Shown piece after piece: positions 12,301 through 21,408 of a stretch of DNA of 64,000 nucleotides (its first letter is position 1; every line of letters starts with the position of its first letter). The stretch is from Psoroptes ovis (Eukaryota; Arthropoda; Arachnida; Sarcoptiformes; Psoroptidae). The stretch spans positions 1,116,001 to 1,180,000 of the forward strand of contig PQWQ01000002.1 of the NCBI GenBank assembly GCA_002943765.1. Reading direction: 5' to 3'. The notes beneath the pieces were generated by a model. It saw only the letters and a program-made list of their open reading frames with translations. It was not told where the DNA came from and did not search any database. The translations under genes and the position numbers were made by a program.

Positions 12301-15300
12301 GATTCGCATAATTTCGAGAAACTTTCACAAACCTGCCTTGACGAGTTCTCAGCAAGTTTATCAAAAATAACCTAACCTAACTCGCCAACAAGCATAGCAT
12401 ATTCTAACCTAACCTAACTCACCAACAAGCTCAGCATAACCTAACCTAACCTAACTCACCAACAAGCATAGCATAGCATAACCTAACCTAACTCACCAAC
12501 AAGCATAGCATAACCTAACCTAACCTAACTCACCAACAAGCATAGCATAGCATAACCTAACCTAACTCACCAACAAGCATAGCATAACCTAACCTAACCT
12601 AACTCGCCAACAAGCTCAGCAAAACCTAACCTAACCTAACTCGCCAACAAGCATAGCATAACCTAACCTAACCTAACTCACCAACAAGCATAGCATAGCA
12701 TAACCTAACCTAACTCACCAACAAGCATAGCATAACCTAACCTAACCTAACTCGCCAACAAGCTCAGCAAAACCTAACCTAACCTAACTCGCCAACAAGC
12801 ATAGCATAACCTAACCTAACCTAACTCACCAACAAGCATAGCATAGCATAACCTAACCTAACTCACCAACAAGCTCAGCAAAACCTAACCTAACCTAACT
12901 CGCCAACAAGCATAGCATAACCTAACCTAACCTAACTCACCAACAAGCATAGCATAGCATAACCTAACCTAACTCACCAACAAGCATAGCATAGCATAAC
13001 CTAACCTAACTCACCAACAAGCATAGCATAGCATAACCTAACCTAACTCACCAACAAGCATAGCATAGCATAACCTAACCTAACTCACCAACAAGCATAG
13101 CATAGCATAACCTAACCTAACTCACCAACAAGCATAGCATAGCATAACCTAACCTAACTCACCAACAAGCATAGCATAGCATAACCTAACCTAACTCACC
13201 AACAAGCATAGCATAGCATAACCTAACCTAAATCACCAACAAGCATAGCATAGCATAACCTAACCTAAATCACCAACAAGCATAGCATAGCATAACCTAA
13301 CCTAACTCACCAACAAGCATAGCATAGCATAACCTAACCTAACTCACCAACAAGCATAGCATAGCATAACCTAACCTAACTCACCAACAAGCATAGCATA
13401 GCATAACCTAACCTAACTCACCAACAAGCATAGCATAGCATAACCTAACCTAACTCACCAACAAGCATAGCATAGCATAACCTAACCTAACTCACCAACA
13501 AGCATAGCATAGCATAACCTAACCTAACTCACCAACAAGCATAGCATAGCATAACCTAACCTAACTCACCAACAAGCATAGCATAGCATAACCTAACCTA
13601 ACTCACCAACAACTCAACACAAGTTTTTCACTCAAGACTTTTATGAAAGTGGGCGATAGCGCCAAATCACTGATCTAAACGAATTCTTTCTTTTTTTTTT
13701 GAATGACTCACCTTAGTGTTCGACTACCTTTAGGTCTTGCCGATGGCTGTGTTAACAAGGCACCTGGTTGTAATTGTTGATTCATTAAATCAAATGAATC
13801 TCTTTGTGGTTGCTGCTGTTGTTGTTGTTTCGATTGAGATTGAGATTGTTGTTGTTGTTGCTGTTGCGATTGTGATAATGATGATTGTTTTTGATAATGG
13901 TGATGATGATGATGATGATATCGATGATTTTTTGATGATCGATTATTGTTACCACCACCACCGGCTGCTGTTGAACTACTTTCTGTTTCTTCATCATCCG
14001 AATCACGATGTTTTTGTTGCTGTTGTTCACGTTTTCGACGACTATTTCGTCGATGTATTGATGATCGATGATGAATACCCGATGATGCACCACTACCGGC
14101 ACCATTATTTCCAGCACCAGCACTAGTTTCATTATTTGAAATCTGTCCACTAATTACACCACTAGATATTTGTGTAGATTCTTTACGATGATGATAACGA
14201 TGATGTTGTCGTTGATTTCGATATGTACCATCAATTTCATCATCAAATTCCGTTTCTTCTTCTTCACCATCAGCTTCATCACCTTGATGACTGCCACCAC
14301 CACCATGACCACTATAATCTTTAAGCTCACGATAATCTATTGATGATGATGTTATCAATGATGGTCGATGATGATATGCTAACGATGAAGATGAAGTTCG
14401 TCGATCGTCGAATGGTTGTTGTTGTTGTTGTTGCTGTTGTTTTCGTTGATAATATCCAATATCATCCATAGAGGTTGTTTGTTGATGTTGTTCTAATAGA
14501 CTAGCTGGATTGCGATGAAAACGACGACTAGTTGGCAAATTTGATTGAACAGGATGTGCATATAATGGACGATTGCCGAATACAGGCCGAATCGTTATTT
14601 CAGAATCGGAATACATGCCACTTGCTGTTTGTTGGTCGAAATTCATCAAATCAGATTTTTGTTGTTGTAAATGTTGACTATAGCTATACGGTTGTTGTTG
14701 TTGTAACAATGATCGTGCTGAACCACCTAATGGATTATCTTTTGTTAAATGTGGCATTGACGGAACAAATGGTAACTGTCGTTTGTTATTAAGTAAAATT
14801 GATGATTTGGCCATGTAATTAGCTTGGGCTCCCATCACTGTTGGTGGTGAAAATGAGCGTTGTTGGGTGGATTGTTGTTGTGCAGTACTTTGTATGCATG
14901 CATTCGATGGTTGAGATGAACTTTTACGAAATTCCGGCCTCATCAAATGATGATAAGGTGGAAGATGAGAATCAGATGGCGGAATCATTTTTGAACCGAT
15001 TGTATCGATTCCTAAACCAGAACTATCTTGTTGATTTCCACCAATGTTAACATTCGGATAATTATTTGAAGCAATAACTGATAATGATGGAAGCTGACGA
15101 TATCTGGATCCCAATACAGAATGATTCGTTGTCAATGATGATCCACTTGGATAATGATAACGATGATGATGGCCAAGCGAATGATGATGATGATGATGAT
15201 AAATACTAGTGGATGGACCCGAATGTGATACGATTCCTGTGCTGCTGCCAGGACGATGATGTGATTGATGATGGAATGGTGTTCCAACAGAACCGGCAGC

Positions 15301-18300
15301 AGTAGCACTAACAATATTCGATGTGGATCCACTACGCAAATCAGTAGCAACAACTAATGGTGAACTACTATTACTGCCATCGCTAGTTTGATTTGCATCA
15401 ACCAATAAACAACGCCAAGAATCGGCTAATAATTGAAAATAATAGGAAAAAAAAAATATATTTACAAATGATCATTCGAACATAACATTAAATGATTGAT
15501 GAATTTGATAAAAATCAAATAATAAAATATAAAAAAAAAAGAAATGAAAGAATTTTTTTTCTATTTCATTAATTCCTATAAATGTCATCGATATCCATCG
15601 ACACCAAACAATTCCTTTCTAAATTGAATTTTCTTTTTGTTTTTTTTTGTTTTGTTTGTATGTCAAACACACATACACACAATGTCGAAAATCTCAAGAA
15701 AATAAGGGAAATTTACTTTTACTTGAAAAACTATTTATTAAATAATAATAATATCACAACTGTGAAAGATCTTAGAGAGAAAAAAAAATCATCCAATTTC
15801 ATTTTATAAACATTGTTTACTGATTAAACAATGGAAAAGAAGAGAGTAAAAAATATCCTCTGGAGAAAAATAGAAAATCATAAGTGGTATTTGTTGTGAT
15901 CATAATCAAATGTTCATTTCAAATCGATTTTGTTCATATCAGAACAATTCTGATTGAAGTATTGAATGGGGGGCAAAAATAAAAACTTTGAACAAGAATA
16001 AAATGAAATAAAAAATATCGAACCTTTTGAATCAAAATCATCCATTGATAATTCGGATGCAACATCCGAATCGGAAAGTCTTGCCGATATTGATGTATGT
16101 GCTGAATGTGTTGGCGGTGATAAACCACTATTGCCGCCGGCTGTCGTTGCTGTAGCAACTACACCGCTAGTCGTACCGATACTTGTTTCAGCAATTGATT
16201 GACCATGTAATTTATAATAATTTTTTGTCCATTGTTGTTGAAGATCTTCACGTGTTGATAATGTATACCAATCACTTTCATCATCTAATTGTACATTATT
16301 CAATTCGATAATAGTTGTACCTAAAAATTCATTTGATGAAAAATGATCATAATCACAGATTGTCAATTCTAAGGCTTTTGTTCGTAAATCATCGTTACTA
16401 AGTGGTGAATATTGAAATGTTTCATTCCAAACTGGTTCTAATGAATTGATTACAGTCGAAGTTTTACGAAATGTTTTCGATCTATTTTCATTATTATTAT
16501 TATTATTATTTTTATTCGAATAAAACAAGAACAAAAAAAATATGATTAGATAAATGATATTGAAAAAAATAAAAAATAGAATGATAATCAATCATTTAAG
16601 GAATTTAACAAAACAAAAAAAAAATTTCTATCAATAAATGGCAAATTATTGATATCTTAAACCCAAAAAAAAAATGACAAACAAAAAACTTTACAAAAAC
16701 TTACGTTTGATCAGGCAATAAATACATTGTACAATAAGGGTTCCGTAATAGACCTGTCTTTCTTGGTGATAAATCGATTGCATTCATTATTGTAACAAAC
16801 AATTCTAATGTTTGTCCATCATAATAAAGTTTGACCTATTTTTTTTCATTATTATTTTCAATACAATTGAAAAAAAAATGAATCGATATTAATAATGAGA
16901 AAAGAATAGAGTAGACATCATAAATAAATAAATATGACAAAGAATTTGTATATGAAATGAAAATGCTGAAATATACAAATATAAAAAACGGACAAACAAT
17001 TGACATTTTTTTCACCATAAAAAAATAAACAGAAAAATTCTGAATAGAATTTCAGCCAAAGAATTCGTTTAGAAAAGAAATAACAACAAAAAATAAATAA
17101 ATAAATAAATAAAATGAAATAATAAAGATATAAAAAAGTTACAAATTATGTTTGCTTGAATTACTGTCGCTGCTGCTGCTGTTGCTGTTGCAGTCTTATT
17201 TTTTTCATTCATTGTTGTTGTTTGGATGGTGGATTAGTGTAGCAATTGAAATTGTCAAAACACACAGACACACACACACACAAACATGAAAAGTTAATAT
17301 TTATTTGATTGAAATTTCGTTTTGAGAAAAAATAAAGAAAAATTTCCGGTTTTTTGATTCAATTGTGAAAATGAAGAACCTCGAAAGTAAAGTAAAGAAG
17401 AAAACTGAATTAAATTTTGTCAATTCAATTTCGAAAAATTTTCTTCGACAATGATTTCATAATTTTCAAAAAGTGAAATAAAGAAAAATAAATGCAAATA
17501 TCTTTAAGATATTTGAGAAAGACAAGAAAATGAGAAAACGAACAGAAAAAAAAAACAAAAAAAGTTTTGTTTTCATTCGGGAATAAATTTTCCTCTAATA
17601 TTTACGTACGTTCGTATGATGTGTGTGTGTGTGTCTGTGTGTGACATCTTTAAATGTCAGATAATATTAATATTGCAATAATGATAGCAATAATAATGCA
17701 AACATAATCAAAAGAAACAAAAGAAATGATAACAATTTTCAAATTTCAAAAAAAAAAAGGAAAAAAAATTGGAAAAACATTTGAAATTTTTTTCGAAATT
17801 GTTCAATTCAATGACAGCATTGAAAACTATTGTTTTCCAATATTATTTTCTTAGAACAAAATGTCAAAGAATTGATTGAAATCAAACGTATTTTTAAAAT
17901 GAAATTAATTAGAATAATTGAAATAAGATCAATTGTTATTGATTGGAAAATGTTTGTTCAGAAAACTAATTAAAAATTGCAAACTGAAAAACATTTAAAT
18001 ATTTGAACTACGACTAAGAAATTTGATTTTAGAACTTGATTCAATTGAATTTAATGTTTTTTTTTTTTCTTTTGGTGAAACTGAGTTGAACACACATATT
18101 GTTTTTTGTTTATAACAAGAGTTTTGTCAACAATTTGGTAAAATAATGTATTTTTTTACGCACACAAATTGAATTGTATGGTGATGCTAATGCAATAAAA
18201 CATTCGCACCAGATGTTTGAAAAAAAAATTTAAATTTAAAATTTGGAAAGTTTTGTTTTTTTTTTCGTTTCTCAAACTTACTTGAATACGACCGGTAATT

Positions 18301-21300
18301 GTTGGTGTACGTGTAACTTTGACATATGGTGTTGTACGAATTTGTTTTGCTGATAATTCTGCACCTAAACTACTTCCTCTTGTAAAATAATTATTTTTAT
18401 CAACTACTGAAACAAAAAAAAATTGAATTTCAAATAAAAAATTTAATATAAACAAAATCAATATGAAATCAATATTTTTTTTTCAAGAATTTTTCGATCT
18501 TACCAATATCCAATGAACGTGGTTGTGCTCTCGATGATATTACATCCGTATGTCTACGACCAAATCGATTATTATTATTTGGTAACTCATCACGTGATGT
18601 AGTTGCTGCCATTTGTATTAATGGATGTCTAGGCAATTTTTTTCCCAATCCTGTGGTCGCTGATGATGATGATGCGGCTGCTGCGGCTGTTGCTGGATCG
18701 ATCAATGATCTAGCTACGACTAATTCAATTTCTGAATGATGTTTAGAATCAGCAATAATATCATGTACTTCATCATATGTTTTGCCTTGTAATGAAATTC
18801 CATTCCATTCTAATATTTCATCACGAGGTCTTAGCCTACCAATCGTATCGGAAATTGAGCCTTTTTTAACTTTTTCAATAATAGCACCTAATCTTCCTGA
18901 TTCAACAATACGGCCACCAACAACTTTCATGCCCAGCATCGCACTAGAACTTAAACCTAAATCTGGTAATAAACTTTTCTTTAATACCATCCGCCCTATC
19001 ATTTGTGTACCATCTTCAGATTTTTCCCATGTAATAGGATTCTATTTTTGAATTATAGAAAAAAAATACTTAATATCTTTTTTAATCAAGAATATTCTAA
19101 AACATACAGCTAAAAAACTTTTCATTTTAGAATCCAAAATTTCATCTGCCGTTTTCATCGACGTTCTTGGTAATGCACGACCACGTCTTGGTTGTGGTAA
19201 TATTTTTTGATCCGATAATCCGATACCACTACTTTCTAAGCTGTCTAATAGATCGAAATCATCTTCAGTAGATAATTCTGATGTTATACTACGAACACCA
19301 GCATTTCCAGTATCAGTTATATCTTCAGAACTAGATCCAAATGATCGATGATATACAGGATTCATTTTAAAATGATCCCTTAATCTTGGGCGTTGTCCAC
19401 TGTAAATACTTGATGTATTCGGTAATTGACGACCAGTCCCGCTTATACTCGTTGTTGGAGGTGGAGTTTTTCGTATAATGTCACCAGGATCAGAACCAAC
19501 TGAATCCATTCGCACAAGTGAACCGGCAGACAAGAATAATCGTTGCTGCCCTTGTTGTTGTTGAATGGATCCAGGTAAATTTGCACGTGATGCTGATGCA
19601 GATGCTGAAGTACCTGGTAGATTAGATTCGCCGCCAGAATATGACCGAGAATAACCAGGTATGTGATAGGATAGTTTCGATGATGTTGCAGGATGACTAG
19701 CAGCAGTCAATGATGTTGATGACGATGATAATGGTTTTGATTCAAGTGTATCAACAACTTGTGAATTCGAAGGCACTGTTGATGTTGATGTGATTGATGT
19801 ATTCGCAGGTACTAATGACATGGACGTTGTACGACGTGGTAATTGTGGTAGTGATTTTTTTGGCGACATGGATATCGATGGCAATGGCTATCGAATAATG
19901 CAGAAATATTTTTAGTTATTTCGAAACATCAATGATATTTTACCTGTAATTGTAATTTGGACGATGATCGCTGCTCTTGTTGGTGTTGTTGCTGTTGCAC
20001 GTTTTGTGATGAAGCTTGTTTTAATTGTACTACATCATCCAGTGAAGGCAGTTCACGACTTTTTTGTCTTTGTGCTGGTAGTTTTCTTCTTTCCGGAACA
20101 GACACAGATGACTTATTTTGCGAAGCATGTTGTTCGTCTGTACGTTCATATATTGTTGTTTCTAATGGATTTCTCTGTTGTTGTTGATTATGCGATGTGA
20201 ATGCTGCGGAAATCGATGCCACAGCGGCAGCCGGTAATTGATTGGATAAAGGTAACGAAGGCTGCCTAGGTAACATATGTTTGCGACGAGTAAATTGTTG
20301 TTGTTGGACGGCTGTTGATTTACTGGCAATATTAGAAATTGTTTTATCTTGTGAATCATGTTGCTGATGTGTCGTTGTCGATGATAATGAAGAAGGCATG
20401 AACATTCCTAGTGAATTTCGACGAAAAAATCCCGTGATAGGATTTGTTCGTGTTTCACCACTACTTCCGATATGAAGCAAACGTTCAAATAATGGTGTCG
20501 AAGTTGTTTCATGTGCTGTACTTCCAACGTCTGATGGTGTTGTTTGCTGTTCTGTTTGTTGTTTTGATGGCATAGATGAATATATCCAATGTCCGGTTTT
20601 AATTAATAATTCTTGCTTCTTCCGGCACAAGATACAAGCCCAAATATTCTATTTTTGGTGATAAAAAAATAATTAATTTTTCTATTATTCGATTATAAAA
20701 TTTGTATTACTTTTCCAGAACGTAGAAAAATTTTAAAACCACATCGAGAACAACATCTTATATTGCAATATTGACAAATGTGTCCAACACCATCTGCAAA
20801 TTTTGTTTTCAAACAAATTTGACAAGTTGCATCTAAATCACTACTATTACGTCGTCCATGCTGTTCTTCATTACGTTTTCTTAAAATTGATTGTTCCAAC
20901 AATAATACTTCATCTTGTTTGCGTCTATTTGAAATCAAAAGGAAAAAATATTAAATTTTTATTTCATTAAAATATTAATTTGGTACCTTAATAATTGAGC
21001 TTCTTCTAATTCTTCTTGTTTTTGTCGCATAATGACCGATTCAATTATTGGTCGTTCAACTTCATTCAAATGGCTTAAATCAGGCATTACACCGATCGAT
21101 CCAGTAATCATTTGACCAGGTTTCGGAAATATTGATGGATTAGGTTTCGCTTGCATTGATTGAAAATGCTGAAGCTGTTGTCGGTGTTGGTGTTGAAATT
21201 GATGACGTTGTTGTTGCTGGTGTTGTTGTGTATATAATGATGGCGGATGCGAATGTGGTTGTGATTGTTGTTGAGGTGGTGGTGGTGGTGGAGGCTGTTG

Positions 21301-21408
21301 TTGTTGCTGTCTACCATTATTGTTACCACCAGGTGGTTGACCTGGTGATGGTCCGGCCATTAAATTCAATAATAATTCGGCCATAATTATTTGATGATTT
21401 TGAATCAC
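146..21408 (-). CDS. Rim: Rim: Rab3-interacting active-zone scaffold (3' end beyond window)
   Basis: This is the RIM (UNC-10/Rim) presynaptic scaffold that links Rab3 vesicles, Munc13, RIM-BP and calcium channels at the active zone. Eleven coding exons on the minus strand keep frame throughout: 20987-21408, 20711-20924, 19944-20648, 19108-19887, 18504-19041, 18282-18406, 16705-16835, 16024-16481, 13712-15425, 2804-3180 and 146-317 (or 146-299). Together they encode about 1,879 residues. Domain order is the family order: Rab3-binding helix (about 107-141), zinc finger (171-220), PDZ (721-815), C2A (929-1055), then a long linker. The C2B domain expected next is absent, and exon 11 ends in a GTAAGT donor, so the gene continues left of position 1. 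Start choices are Met at 21408 or 21384. The intron between exons 9 and 10 is 10.5 kb; small exons hidden in it cannot be excluded. Confidence 0.93.
318..2803 (-). other. Rim intron between exons 10 and 11
   Basis: No coding potential is convincing in these 2.5 kb. The stretch contains AT-rich sequence and short CA and AAT/ATA runs. Short open frames on both strands have translations dominated by Ile, Phe, Asn and Lys and lack splice-consistent context. Confidence 0.7.
2804..3497 (-). CDS. Rim: Rim exon 10, with alternative 5' portion and own start codon
   Basis: The exon ends KKSQSSSQLSVSG at donor CAG|GTAGGT, matching the vertebrate RIM segment that reads roughly SRKSRSASQLSQTE just before the C2B region. 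Two 5' limits are possible. A 3' splice site TATAG at 3181-3185, in the phase left by exon 9, gives coding 2804-3180. Alternatively, translation starts at ATG 3497, with an in-frame stop TAA at 3537-3539 and no AG between, giving a short product with its own N-terminus. The short form would contain this segment, exon 11 and C2B, like vertebrate gamma-RIMs. The sequence supports both; transcripts would decide. Confidence 0.75.
3183..3650 (-). promoter_or_regulatory. AG-free stretch upstream of a Rim 3' splice site
   Basis: Reading the minus strand from 3650 to 3183 there is no AG dinucleotide at all (no CT on the plus strand). The first AG, at 3181-3182, is the phase-compatible 3' splice site of exon 10. 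A tract of 13 T on the minus strand lies near the upstream end (about 3630-3642). This is the architecture of an AG exclusion zone served by a distant branch point. The zone includes 105 codons of the alternative short-isoform reading frame, all of which avoid AG. Confidence 0.55.
6375..6447. promoter_or_regulatory. Pair of CTCF-like motifs in opposite orientation
   Basis: On the plus strand AGATGGCGC occurs at 6375-6383. On the minus strand CTAGCAGATGGCGC (6434-6447) matches 13 of 14 positions of the animal CTCF core CCASYAGRKGGCRC. The two cores are about 60 bp apart in opposite orientation, inside Rim's large intron, in one of the few GC-rich patches of that intron. Binding is inference. 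The first copy also contains GCGCGAAA, an E2F-like octamer. Confidence 0.4.
7986..8043. repeat. Inverted repeat (hairpin), about 23-bp arms
   Basis: The left arm (7986-8010) and right arm (8021-8043) are reverse complements apart from two extra T in the left arm, around a 10-nt loop (CTTGAAATTC). The core of each arm is TTATAACAAAATTTT or its complement. It lies in Rim's large intron. It is AT-rich, so chance or a small inverted-repeat element is possible; a small-RNA precursor is only a possibility. Confidence 0.45.
12368..13610. repeat. Minisatellite with 37-bp and 74-bp periods and telomere-like CCTAA pentamers
   Basis: About 33 tandem units fill this stretch. Each unit is built of pentamers AACCT, a constant core ACTCACCAACAAG, and pentamers CATAG. 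From about 12960 on, the unit is 37 bp with two AACCT and two CATAG copies. Before that, units of 42 bp (three plus two) and 32 bp (two plus one) alternate as a 74-bp dimer, with occasional CTCGCC or CTCAGCA variants. On the reverse strand the AACCT part reads TTAGGTTAGG, the arthropod telomere repeat. The array lies in Rim's large intron about 100 bp past the exon 9 donor. Confidence 0.97.
13712..15425 (-). CDS. Rim: Rim exon 9: long low-complexity linker with SH3-binding motif
   Basis: This exon of 1,714 nt encodes the linker after C2A, starting ADSWRCLLVDANQ and ending GSRTLR at donor AAG|GTGAGT. It holds several His runs (six or more), Gln runs, an acidic DEADGEEEETEFDDEIDG segment and a Ser/Arg-rich basic block. 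The sequence KRQLPFVPSMP (14761-14781 encodes RQLPFVP, about residue 1339) fits the RxLPxxP motif by which RIM proteins bind the SH3 domains of RIM-BP. The plus strand also reads open for short distances here because of the repeat composition; those frames are shadows. Confidence 0.88.
16024..18406 (-). CDS. Rim: Rim exons 6-8: C2A domain
   Basis: Exon 6 (18282-18406) ends TPTITGRIQ. Exon 7 (16705-16835) gives VKLYYDGQTLELFVTIMN followed by NPYCTMYLLPDQT. Exon 8 (16024-16481) continues SKTFRKTSTVINSLEPVWNE, then TICDYDHFSSNEFLGTTIIE and DDESDWYTL. Together they form one C2 domain split by two introns, with phases 0 and 2. RIM C2A is a degenerate C2 that does not bind calcium in vertebrates; I did not test each loop Asp here. 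Exon 8 also carries a Ser/Asp-rich tail. Its donor is G|GTTCGA, unusual at +3 to +5, yet the join to exon 9 restores frame. Confidence 0.92.
18504..19041 (-). CDS. Rim: Rim exon 5: PDZ domain
   Basis: This exon begins NPITWEKSEDG, matching the HPVTWQPSKEG-type entry into the RIM PDZ. The PDZ follows at about residues 721-815: MIGRMVLKK, then the carboxylate-binding loop region SSAMLGMKVVGG, GRLGAIIEKVKKGS, RPRDEILEWNGISLQG and YDEVHDIIADSK. In the family this PDZ binds the C-termini of ELKS/CAST and presynaptic calcium channels. A poly-Ala/Ser tail and a basic segment follow. The exon ends in phase 1 at a GTAAGA donor. Confidence 0.94.
19108..19887 (-). CDS. Rim: Rim exon 4: disordered linker between zinc finger and PDZ
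   Basis: This exon of 260 codons has an in-frame acceptor (GATAG before CCATTGCC) and a GTATGT donor after SFLA. The product is rich in Ser, Pro, Thr and Gly with no recognisable fold. It contains an acidic stretch (STEDDFDLLDSLESS) and a basic KILPQPRRGRALPR segment before the PDZ exon. Its position between the zinc finger and the PDZ matches the variable linker in other RIM proteins. Confidence 0.85.
19944..21408 (-). CDS. Rim: Rim exons 1-3: Rab3-binding helix and zinc finger
   Basis: Exon 1 (20987-21408) encodes a Pro/Gln-rich start and then PDLSHLNEVERPIIESV, closely resembling the vertebrate RIM helix that binds Rab3-GTP. Exon 2 (20711-20924) carries CQICLKTK, CQYC and CCSRC. Exon 3 (19944-20648) opens with NIWACILCRKKQELL and supplies the last Cys pair, so the eight zinc ligands are split across an intron after SGK. 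The rest of exon 3 is a Gln/Ser-rich disordered linker. The two introns here are about 62 bp each. In this family the helix-finger module binds Rab3 and Munc13 C2A; that role is taken from the family and not shown here. Confidence 0.93.

Larger units (their letters stand above)
3651..12367 (-). other. Rim large intron, part upstream of the AG-free zone
   Basis: This is intronic or, near 3.65-3.9 kb, possibly the promoter of a short Rim transcript; that patch is richer in GC (GACGCG, ACGATCGGG, TTGCGTC). The remainder holds microsatellites (GAT near 4570 and 7812, TTA near 5037 and 9467, CAG/CTG at 9296-9318, ATC/CAT near 9789), a 21-base poly(A) at 7466-7486, the CTCF-like pair and the hairpin listed separately. 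I found no convincing coding exon. Confidence 0.6.

Noticed and set aside
12368..13610. CRISPR-like or true telomere end
   Set aside because: Repeats are tandem with no unique spacers, and genes continue on both sides, so it is neither a CRISPR array nor a chromosome end.
13737..14150. Overlapping open frames on both strands over Rim exon 9
   Set aside because: Shadows of the real exon, whose TTG/GAT-type repeats leave several frames open; the exon's frame is fixed by splice phases on both sides.
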